A stretch of 64,000 bases of DNA from Culex pipiens pallens (Eukaryota > Arthropoda > Insecta > Diptera > Culicidae): positions 123,353,225 through 123,417,224 of the forward strand of contig NC_068937.1 in assembly GCF_016801865.2 (NCBI RefSeq). The letters run 5' to 3'. Position 1 is the first letter of the stretch, and every line of letters begins with the position of its first letter. The translations under genes were made by a program, and so were the position numbers. Below the pieces are notes generated by a model that searched no databases, was not told the origin of the DNA, and worked only from the letters and a program-made list of their open reading frames with translations. Shown here in pieces: positions 25,713 through 37,700 of this stretch.

Positions 25713-28700
25713 TGCACACTTTGCGGATTGTAAATAAACATCAATCCTTCTGCTCTTGCTCGATGTGTGTCTTGTGCAGCTCAACAAATTTGTCCAGCGG
25801 TACAAAAGCGAGGGTCCCGGGACGGTTGGGCTCGATTTGGACCGCGGGGCTGAACTGATGGAACTTTATGGCAAGGAGTTTGAGACGATGGAGAAGCAGC
25901 GTATCGAACTAGGTATGTAGATCTGCTCGATCGAGAGTTATTGTTTAGATCTTGGAAATAAGAAGTTATCGAAACATTTCATACACTGTAGACATACAAC
26001 ATTTTATGATTTTTGCTGCAAAATTTGGAAGAGTGGTCTTGAAATTTGAAGAAAAAAAAACAAATTTAGACATTCAGACGTTCCAGGCTTTCAGCTCAGG
26101 GTTCTTGAACCGCGAAAAATCTGTACCGTTGGTCGAAACTGACCGTTTACAATTGGCCCCTGCTTCACAGTATTGGAGGAAGCAAAATATTATAAATCGA
26201 GAACACCCATGGTAGATTTATACGTAGAAAGTTGTGTTTTACCTTCCTGATTAAGAATATGTTCGATTCAAAATATTCTATTGGTGAAAATTGCGTTTTT
26301 CAGAAAAATGAGTTTTCCCATTTAAAGTACAATGGGAGGAGGCGCATGGTGCCACAAGAAAATTCTAATAATTTGTTAATAAGCCTTATTATATGTCGTC
26401 TTTCAAAATGTTTTACGTCTTTTGACCTTTGATTAGCATAAACTTTAAAAAAAAGTATTTTTCAATATTATTTTTACATTTTTACTTAGTACCAGAAGTT
26501 TCTATTAGTATGAAAAACTAATTTTTCTGAAAAATGCAATTTTCACCGATAGAATATTTTAAGTCGGACATATACTTAATCAGGAAGGTGAAACACAACT
26601 TTCTACGAGTGAAGCTCCCATGGATGTTCTCAATTTGTTATATTTTGCTTCCGCCATACCGTGTAGTTCGATTCGCCGTGGTGGTGGTAAAACACGCATC
26701 ATGTTTTCGAAAGTTTCACAGAATTTCAAAAAAAAAATTTCAATGCTCGGAGGGCCTCGTGGCGCGGTGGCTAGCGGCTTCGGCTGCCGATCCCTAAGTT
26801 GCTATGGGACTCGGGTTCGATTCCTGGCCTTCTATCGGATGGGGAAGTAAAACGTCGGTCCATTTGCGCAAAAGAGGTTTTGGGTGACTCACCACACATA
26901 ACCTTCGGACGCCTAGAAATGAGCAGAAACTTGCAACAGAGACCACAAAAGAATCGGGGTTCGTTAAAGTGCATTACTTTTGCTATCAATGCTTGTTTAC
27001 TTTTATGTTGAAGATTAGCCCTTAAAAACATGAAAAAATAAACCAATAGTGAGAATGAAATTCACACTATGATTGTTGGATTTTTCTTAGACAGTTTTTT
27101 TCATATGGATAGAGCAATTCTTTACGAAATCGGCCGATTTCGACCATTTTTTTTTTATTTGACTCAAACTTTGTTGGGACCTTCCCTGTCACCAAAGAAG
27201 CCATTTTGTGTCATTGGTTCACCCATAGAAAAATCTCCATACAATTTTGGCAGCTGTTCATACAAAAATGATACGTAAATATTCGAAAATCCCTAACATT
27301 TCAAGGAATTTTTAGTTTTATTTGGTGTGTTCGGCAAAGTTATAGGTATTGATGTGGACTATTCAGAAAAAATAGGGACTCAGAAAAAAATTGTCATTTT
27401 TTAATTTAATTATTTACACAAAAATTCAATTTCCCAAAATCCGTATTTTTGAAAAGCTCGAAAAAAAAATATTTCAGGAATGGACAATCATGAACACTAT
27501 TGTAAAAAGTAAAACAAAAACTGGAATTTATCGGACAAAGTTTACCTTTGAATGGCTTAAACTACCTATCATATTGAACTTAGTCAGTGTAGTCCAGGCA
27601 TTCATTACAGTTGAAGTCATGACCAAGCTTGAATAACTACGTGCAACAAAATGGGGCATGGTTTTCTGATTTAGGATTTCAGTTCGTTCAAAAATAGCTG
27701 AACTTTTTGAAAATCACTAATGCGCCATGGGTTTCATATTTACATAGGACCGTTTTAAAAGTAAGCGAGAATTTAAAACGAGTAGTCATACACTGGGTGA
27801 TGAATAGAGAGAATGCGTAACGTGATTTTCGAATGATCCAACTTTGTTTACATCTACAAAGTAGGAGGCTGTTCAAGCACGAGCATGACTTTTTTCTTAC
27901 TGGTAAAAGAGCTGTTTTGTAATCAGTAGTATGTGTTTTATTTAATCTAGATTTTGACATTTTTTTGCTAGAGAATTGTATGTGTTTTCAAGTTTCGATC
28001 GGTTAGAAGAGGTTTTTCTTTTTTACGTGTGACGAAAACTGCGGCGAGAGTGTCATTATGCGATGTCGCAGATAAATTCCTTGACTGATTTTGGAATTTC
28101 TTCAACTCTTCCCTGTCCAGCGATAAACATCGCTAATTCTAGTGAAGCTGATCCAACAAACAGAAGATTTTCACTGAACCAGTAGGTTTTCAAACGGAAA
28201 CTACCGAAACAACCGCATCGACTCCATAAATAACTTCCATTCATAATTATAAAAAATGAAAATCTCGCCTTCAACTTTCTTAAGATTTATTGGCTTCGAC
28301 TGGTTCCAAAAGCCACACATTTTTTACTCTCGCAGAAAAAAACATTTTTTTATGATCGATAACAATACTCTCTACTTTTGGCGAACAGTAAATTGGTTCC
28401 ACTTTGACAGTTCAAAATTGAGGCCGTTTTGCGAACCACTATTCAGCACCCAGGTCATACAGCAATTCCCCACCAAAATAACTCGATTCAAAAAAAAAAG
28501 TTGTCCGATTGGGCTCACCTCGTGTTAGGGTGGTCCAAAAAATTGCCATTTTCGCCGATTTTCGCAAAAACCACATTTAAAAAACTCTGCACCATTTCAA
28601 CCGGTTTTAGCTGTATTGGACTCGAACAAAAGGTAATTAGATAGGCTTTAAAGGAAAAATAATTATATGTTTCAAATATCTAGCCTAAAATTTGAAAAGG

Positions 28701-31700
28701 TCGAATAAAATCCTAAAATGCTGTTTTGAAGGTCTCGGGATCAAAGAGTCTATGTCTGAACATATTTTTATCAGATTCCTCGGAAAATTTAACTTTTATC
28801 AAAAAATGAAGAAATTATGTTTGTAATATTTCGGGTAACGATTTTTTGAATATAATAATCGTGTTTTTCGACGCGCCGCGCGCGAAAACGGAATAAATTA
28901 CGAAAAAGGGAAAAAATACATATTTTACTAAAACTGTGATAACTTTAAAATTTAAGCAATGACCTATACTATACATGTTTGGGTACGCAATGGCAATTTT
29001 TTGGACCACCCTAACACGGCGTAGGTCACCCTAACGGACACACAAAAAAATACGGGTCTTATTATTTTGGCCAAGGAACCCTCAACAAAAAATTGAGTCC
29101 GATCGTACAACTTTTTTCGAATCTGTTTTCGTGGGGATTTGCTGCATAAAAGTACAACAAAAAACTCAAAGCACAAAAAACTCCAAACATCAACTTTGAG
29201 CACTTTCAAAACAATTAGCTTTCCGTATTGCAAGCCAACAACAAAAAAAAAGATGAAATACCCACTAAATGCATCAATTTCCTTTTGGCACTCATTTTCC
29301 TCCCTTTTCCCCTTCACCAACAGAAAACGCGGAAAAACTCTTCGACATCCCATTAACGGATTACAATGAGTTTTTGCAGTGCAAACACGAGTACGAAGAA
29401 ATGCAAGTGGTGAGTACGGTTGAAGCTTTCCAGTTTTCGGAAAAGTTTTTTTTCGCTTCTTTTGTTGCGGATTGTGTTGCTCTGCAATCAGGAAAAAAAA
29501 ACTTTGTCCGTATTATTAAATGGTGAGGCTGTGCTGTTAGCCAAAAAAAAACGCGCGGTCCGTAATGGTTCCCTCGCCATCCGTCTCGTGAGTATGATGA
29601 ATTTGTACTCTGGCGAACGAGGAGCTCTTTCCGGTGTGTGTGGTCCTTGGACCAACATCACACGAATCGTCGTCCGTGGCATGCTCTCTTGGCGCAAAAC
29701 AAGGCAGAAGCGATGATTTGAACTAGGTGTGACATGTGGCCGCTTTCACTTGCGGCGAAAAGTGCTCGATCAAATGATGTTTGTGACGGGAGAGGATGCC
29801 CGCGACGAAATGACTGTACAAACTGAAGAGGTGAGAATGCAACAAAGTTATAAAGCCTTTTTCGCCGACAACGCCAAATGAAGGGCAAAAAACGGCAACG
29901 AGCAGCGACGATGTAGAGTCCACGTGACTTGCTCTGCTTCTAACGTGGTCACTTCAGGGGACCGTGCTTGGTCCGGACAATTAGCAAGCTCGCGTGTTCT
30001 ATTGTGATCCAAGAGAAATGGTGAACATTCTACAGCATTTGACACTCCAATTCTTGCAGGTTTACAGAATGTACCTCCAGCAAAAGGTCGCCCGCGCCAA
30101 GTGGGGACAAACGTTGTGGGCTAACCTGAATCCGCAGGCCCTCCTGGACGGTATTGATGTCTTCATGAAGGAATACCGCAAGCTACCTCGCCCGGTAAGA
30201 TCTGCATACCCCTGCCTGGGAGATACCTCGACGATTAACCCTTTCACCATCGGTAGATCCGCCAAACCCCCGTGGGCCAAGCGCTGGACACCAAAATGAA
30301 GCAGTTCAAGTCTTCGATCCCGCTGATGCTGAGCCTGAAGGACGAAGCCCTGCGGGAACGCCACTGGCAGCTGCTAATGGACAAAACCGGTCAGCACTTT
30401 GATATGGCGCCCGACCTGTTCACGCTGGACAACATGTTCGCGATGGAGTTGCACAAATATCAGGTGGGGGTGCTTTAGGGGACGTTACAACCGACAAGTG
30501 ACACGGGGTTTAATGTGTGATTAATGATGAAGTGTTTGGCGAGGTCCTTGGCCATAGACAAACTGACGTGTAATGCTCTCAGAGTCAAATGCTAGGGGTG
30601 TTAAATGCGTTTTCCCGTTCTAAAGCCTCACTAAAAAAACACGTCTGTTATCGTTTACCGCACTCATATTTCATTCCTCTACGGCGCTCTAAGCAAATGT
30701 CATAATCGTGTTCGTTAAATTTTATGGCGGTTATTATTTCAGCGTGAATCTATTAAATGGATTAAATGTGTCCCGTATTTTAATGGCTGTACTCATCTCA
30801 GCTCGAATATCTCGGCACTTTTAAAAGGTTAGAATCGATTTTGTTCCCAAAACACTTCTTCATTTTTTACCGCTGCCTTTCAATATTCGTCTTCGGAATC
30901 GATTTTCGGGAGCCAAAACGGTTAATAACTATGGGTCGCATAAAACCGTGGCCGTGATTTATTCAGTTTTCATGTCTTCTCTCCTTTTGCCTCCCTCCGA
31001 CTTTTTATGGCTTTGGCCGCGAACTCTTGCAGGACATTGCCGAAGAAATCATAAATAACGCCATCAAGGAGCTGTCAATCGAACGGGGCGTCCAGGAAGT
31101 GGCGGATATCTGGGCCCAAATGGCGTTCAACATTATCCCGTACGAGGGACGCGGCACCGGGGCGGAAGATGCCGAAGGGAGTGGACGGTAAGTCGAGAAT
31201 GGTTTGGCATATTTGTTGTTTGATTGGCTGTTTGAATTTTTATTGAAAATCATTTGCGTAGATGGTGGGGAAATCGATTCAACGTAATGTAATTTTTGCA
31301 CCTTCTGATTCGGTTGAAGGCCAAGTGTTGTAAGATAAAAAGCTCTTCCATTATGAATCACTTCCTTTGCAAATATTGCGGATTTCTGAGATGTTGTAAT
31401 AATATTTCACGTTTTAAGATGCTCTCATAAAAACTGTTAAGCCCAAACTGCAGCAAAAAAAGTTATCTCTCTGACTATTGACAAGATTCCGAGGACTTAC
31501 TTTTTGAAAATAATTCATCGGCTTTCGGTACATTGATCGAATTTAAAGCACCATGCTTCTCCATAGAAACATGTTCCCAGTACATTTACTTGGAGACGCA
31601 TGGTGCTTTCAGTTCGATCAATGTATCGAAAGCCAATGAATTATAGAGTAAATTTCCATCCAGTAATTACCGTATTTACTACCCCTTATCTCGAAACGGA

Positions 31701-34700
31701 ACGGAAAATGTTTTTTTATCTTGTTTACCTAAACTGAGCGGTTAGAAAAACGATTTGGTTCGACACCCAACAATACAAATAAAAATTCCACATGATTCGA
31801 TTACTTCAGATAAGGCTTCTGATAATCGGAACTGTTTTTAATTTGATTTTTGTTTTTTTTTGCAACTTAACCCTTAAATCTTTGATTGTTTATAAAATGT
31901 TGAATGTCAATCAATCTCATCTCGCGCAAACGGCCCACGGACAAACAAACCATTCTTTCAACAACAAATTGAAACACCAATTTGCAAAAGAGATGCACCA
32001 TGCATTGTTATTTTATTGCAAAAGTCCTCCCAAATTAAATAATATTGTCGAAACAGAAATCTCAATACATTCGGTGTGTACATTTTCCACATTTCGTCAC
32101 AGATTATGAGACATGATTTTATCGATTTTTGGACGCAAAAGACGTGTAATCATTTTAAATGCTCATTAAGCGCTGCTAGCGCCTCCCTTAGGCAAATATC
32201 AAAACTAAACTGATAGGTTAAACTTTTTGTCCGCTTGTCGATTTGGTCAACGAAGCGCCGCTACCGCCAGCGCGTCGAGTAATTAATTTTCGAGAGGGAG
32301 AATAAATAAAATCCAAATTGATTATTTCGAACAAAATTGATTACGAAAACATTAATTTATTGCATCGCGCGAGCAACAATGCACCACCGGCGGCGGCGGC
32401 CCACCGACAACCGTTGAATAAATTATCTCCTGACGTTGATGGTGGTGGGAAGAGCATCTTGTTCCAGTGCAGTGTTGCCAACCAGGAGGGAGTTGGGGGA
32501 GCGGGGAGGGGTGTTGTACAATCAAAGGATGGTCCAACTTTAATTTCATTTGAAGTGCTTTTTTTATTTTGCTCTCGCAGGCGTCAAACCCTTATGAGGA
32601 CACAAATAGTCAGCTAAAGAAGCACTGTCAACAAATTGATAATTTATTTTAAAAAAAAACTGCCAGGTTAGGTTTGCGGGCAGGAAGAGATGATCATTGC
32701 GGGTTGCAATATATTTTTATTAAATGAAACCCTTCTTTTTTGTTTGTACTGTCAACGGCGGACGTACTGCAATTTGCAGCCAGTGTTGCCAACACATGCC
32801 GTCACGTGCAGCTTTTCATTGATATTTATACCACTTTCCACTTTGCAGGTTCGTCCAGGGCGCCGTGGACGAGATCATGTTGACGCTGGAGGAGAACTCG
32901 ATGAATCTGCAATCGATGGCGGCATCACAGTAATTACAATTGATTGCCCTGTGACATCCGCGGCACGAGTCGTCTCGACCGGTGGACAAACGAGAGCTAC
33001 CGTCGAATCCGCACCCGCTTCGGCCACCGGAAAGACCGAGGATACGTGCTGTTTAATATTGAAATTTTCAATTTGCGTTTGCCATCAAATATTCAGCTAC
33101 CGTCGTCAACGACGACGACGTTGGCTTTCCGAGGTTTCGCTCGTTTGTCCACGTTGCCGGATCGGCGTATCGATAACTCACACAAGCAACGACAAAAAAC
33201 CCCTCCACAGAACAAACCAAACCGAACTCCATCAATTTGATTCGCTGCCAATCCCATATCGCCGCGAACAACTCAATCGAATTTAATTTATCATCAAACC
33301 GGCGAGCTGGTAACTGATTCCCATACGAGAGAGAGTAACTAAAATCAAGTACAGCGGGGACACAAAAAAATACGAACTCGTTCCCAAATCGACCACTAAC
33401 CGAGTAACGTGCCATCAATCACCTAACCTCAATCCCTTCACCCGCGCACTTCTTCACGACCCGGACCAGACCGGACTGGACCACTCGACCATTTCTCAAC
33501 CTTATTGCCAACAAGGCGAGGCAAGGCAAGGGCCTGTCCACTAACGTACTCTACACGTTTCGTTTCTGCTCCTTCCTAGATTTATTGGTCCCTTTCTGCC
33601 GACGGTCCAGCGGTGGGAGAAGCACTTGACACTGATCTCCGAAATCATCGACGAGTGGCTGGCCGTCCAGCGGAAGTGGCTCTACCTGGAGGGAATATTT
33701 ATCGGTGGCGATATAAGTGCCCAATTACCGGAAGAGGCGGAAAAATTTAACAAGATCGACCAGGAGTTTCAAGAGGTAAATACCGGGACAAGAGCGTTCT
33801 TTCTTTCTTTTGACTTTTTGTGAGTATTGGTTGTCTGTATCGTCTGCTGCTGTGGGGGTGGACCCTTTTTGCAGATTATGGCCGCCAGTGCCGCAAATCC
33901 GCTTGCGGTGGACGTCTGTCTGGTGCCCGGACGGCTCGAGGACTTTCTACGGCTGGGGGCGGACCTGGACGGGTGTCAAAAGTCGCTGAACGACTACCTC
34001 GAGCACAAGCGGATGCTGTTCCCCAGGTGAGAGATTGTGTGGATTAATCGTAGTTGAGTGATGATTTAAGTCATGTTTGTATTACAAATAGCCCATCGAA
34101 TGCTTTTCGATTAACATGCATTGAAGAATAAAAATCAACAATTTGTATATTAATGAAACATGTTTGATTTTGTCAAACTCATTTTGACCTAAACCTAAAC
34201 CTAAAAAAAGTGGGAGATTTACAAATTTACAGATTGATGAATTTAAAAAAAATTACAAAACAACAAATTTAGAATTAACAAATGCAGTAAGTCACTAATT
34301 AGAAAAATTTAAGTTTTTACCATGTTGGGCCTATTTCATCAAAATTCAAGTTACTCAATCCCCAAAATAGCTGATAAATACCAGCAGGCTGTTGTGCGTA
34401 AGCTGATAAGCCCTCGAAACTGGTTTAATTAACAAACGTTAACGAATCCCAGGGCGCTCAGGCTCCGGGAATTGGATAATGTTTACTCACTTACACGCTG
34501 GTTCACTAGAAAGTGTATACCATACCGTACGAGTAACTAATATCAGCTGCTAATCTGCAGCGCTCGTTTGCCAATGTTCGGCCTCGGGGCCATCACTCAA
34601 CATCGTACACAGCTAACAATTTACTGTGACATGCACTGAGAGTACACATCGCACACGTACAAACTCTAATTAATTTCTGATAACTCACTTAGGTTCTACT

Positions 34701-37700
34701 TCATCTCGACGGAAGAGCTATTATCCATCCTTGGCAGCAGCGAACACACCAGCGTACAGGAGCACATCATTAAGGTACGATATCTGCGTAACTTTTAATC
34801 CCGAAACACTGTCTGTTTCATCTAAAAATGTAAGTTTAATCAATGTAACTTTGGAGGCTGTCTCTTTGTACTTAAGAGGCAGTATTTGTAGATTCTGTTC
34901 GGTTTGTTCTAGAGGTCATACCAAGGTGCATAACTCCAACACCTCAAACTAACGTGAAATTTCCCGAAGATTCCGAATATGTCAAAATTGAGACCAAAAA
35001 GTCTTGTTGACTTACAGGGCAAAAGTTACCGTTTTAAAATGTTTATTATTTTATTGTTAGTTTTATTAAAGACACTTTACCATTGCAATGGCATTCGTGT
35101 CGTATTTTCTGAATTTACAGAATTCTAATTCGGTTTCTAAATCTGTTCTTTAAGCTTTGTAAGAGTAAGACATTTTATAACATTTTTTTCATTCTCGTTG
35201 AAGTTTGCTAAAATTGTCTCTAATGTCCCTCTAATACCACATGTGATCCTTTCGTTGCTGAAGGCGCGGCAATCCAAGGTTTTAAAATGTTTGTTATAGT
35301 TAGAAAAATCGTAAAACTATGAGAAAAACTGCGATTTGCCAAAAGTTATTACCGTAGGCTTATACTGCCGTTCTACGCATAGTTGTCCCATGTTCAAAAA
35401 AGTGCAACTGAGAAAAACGCAGTTGAAATTTTTCATTTCGTGAGTTCGCCCCAGTTAGTAGTTTATCACTCTTATTTATGATCCTCTTGTGATACAATAC
35501 GAAAACACGACATACCTAATGCTTCGTTAAACTAATGATTCCGTGAATGAAAATACTTGATGGGACAATTATACGTAGAAGTGTAACGATGGGACAAACA
35601 GACTTGGTGTTGTTTTCAATGAGTTTCCGAACAAAGTACAAGATTTTATGTGTTTTTCTTAAAATACACGACAAACTAAACATAAAAATGTCAAAAAGTC
35701 AAAATCGTCTAAAAATGACATGGGACAATTATGCGTATAACGGCAGTATAGTCCATAAGTGCAACTGAGAAAAACGCAGTTGAAATTTTTCATCCCGTGA
35801 GTTCGCCCCAGTTAGTAGTTTATCACTCTTATTTATGATCCTCTTGCTATACAATACGAAAACACGACATACCTAATGCTTCGTTAAACTAATGATTCCG
35901 TGAATGAAAATACTTGATGGGACAATTATACGTAGAAGTGTAACGATGGGACAAACAGACTTGGTGTTGTTTTTAATGAGTTTCCGAACAAAGTACAAGA
36001 TTTTATGTGTTTTTCTTAAAATACGCGACAAACTAAATAAAAAGTGTCAAAAAGTCTAAATCATCTAAAAATGACATGGGACAATTATGCGTATAACGGC
36101 AGTATAGTCCATGAAATTCCCTAACTTTTGACTTATAGGAGTATGGGTGTTGGAGGCTGTTGCAAAAAGTTATTAAGGTTTAAAAAAAATCAATTTTTAG
36201 CAGTAATTTGCAAAAGCTATGGAGCAATTCCAGCTCAAATCAGGAATTTTTCTGGTACTTTTGTACCCGACCCTCTCCGATTTCAATGAAACTTTGTAGA
36301 CATGTTATCCTAGGCCTATATAAGCCATTTTTGTGTATATGGAGCCAATAGTACTCGAAAACAACATTTGAGAAGGGCGTAAGGTATTTAAATATTTTTG
36401 TATTTTGTAATTTAAAAATTACTGTATCTCGAAGCCATTGCATCGTATCAAAAAGTGGTCAAAGACAAACTTGTAGGAAATTGGACGGGCTTTCTGAAAA
36501 AAAATACACTGAAACAAAAATACACGCCACATCTATGAGATTTTTTGATTTTTAAGTCTAAAACTTAAATTTAAAGGTGATGTCACGATTTTTTTTCGTT
36601 CAAAATTTTTGAGGGAATAGCCTAAAATGTTACCAAAAGACTGACGAAAAATGCAGGATGGTATGTCTCTCCTAAAAAAATACAAAAATCATTTACTAAA
36701 ACAGTTTTTTTGAAAAGTGGTCTAAACGTCAAAATTTTTAAAAAACGGTAATGGCAATCGATTCTCCAGACAATTTTACATAAAAGTCTCCATATTGACC
36801 ATTGTCCTATGTCCAATCCTTGGGAAGATACACTGCCCATGTTCGCATAAATGTCCCATATGCAAAAACAGCAAGCTGAGAAAAACGCATTTGAAGTTTG
36901 TCCCATACATAAGGCTACGTGTCAAGTTTTCGCGAAAAAACTGGATTTCCAACTATTTTCTAGAACAAAGTACTGGATGTTATAGGCTCTTTCGAAAGAG
37001 CACACAATTTTGAACCAAACTGCATCAATAACTCGAAATCGATGAAAATGCATATGGGACATTTATGCGATCAGGGGCAGTACACTGCCCATGATCGCAT
37101 AAATGTCCCATATGCATTTTCATCGTTTTTGAGTTATTGATGCAGTTTGATTCAAAATCGTATGTTCTTTCAGAAAAGCCTATAACATCCAGTACTTTGT
37201 TCTAGAAATCAGGAGAAAATCCAGTTTTTTCGTGAAAACTTAACACGTAACCTTATGTGTGGGACAAACTTCAAATGCGTTTTTCTCAGCTTGCTGTTTT
37301 TGCATATGGGACATTTATGCGAACATGGGCAGTACAGCGGTTTTAAAAATAAAAATGTTGAAAAAACGAGTTTTTTGGTGGTTTTTGGCAATTTCTATAT
37401 GACAGACTTGGTTTTTTAGTCTCGTAAATATTTTTACCGGAAAGCTCGTCCAATTTCCCATAAGTTTGTCTTTGACAGCATTTCAATTGGATGTAAGGGC
37501 TTACAGATATAAGCTTAACTACATTGCTAATAACTGAAAATAGAATATTTTTTTCAGTGTGGTAGAAACCTGGATAGTAAATTTGCTTACGTAAATATAA
37601 AAACGAGCGAATTAAAAAGCTGTCAAAGACAAACTTATGGGAAATTGGACGAGCTTTCCGGTAAAAATATTTACGAGACTGAAAAACCAAGTCTGTCATA

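Larger units (their letters stand above)
25913..29323 (+). other. Intron 18, 3.4 kb
   Basis: Contains a hairpin MITE (26181-26649), a SINE (26748-26986) and a MITE (28521-29018). No gene or element seen in 27000-28500. Confidence 0.7.
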
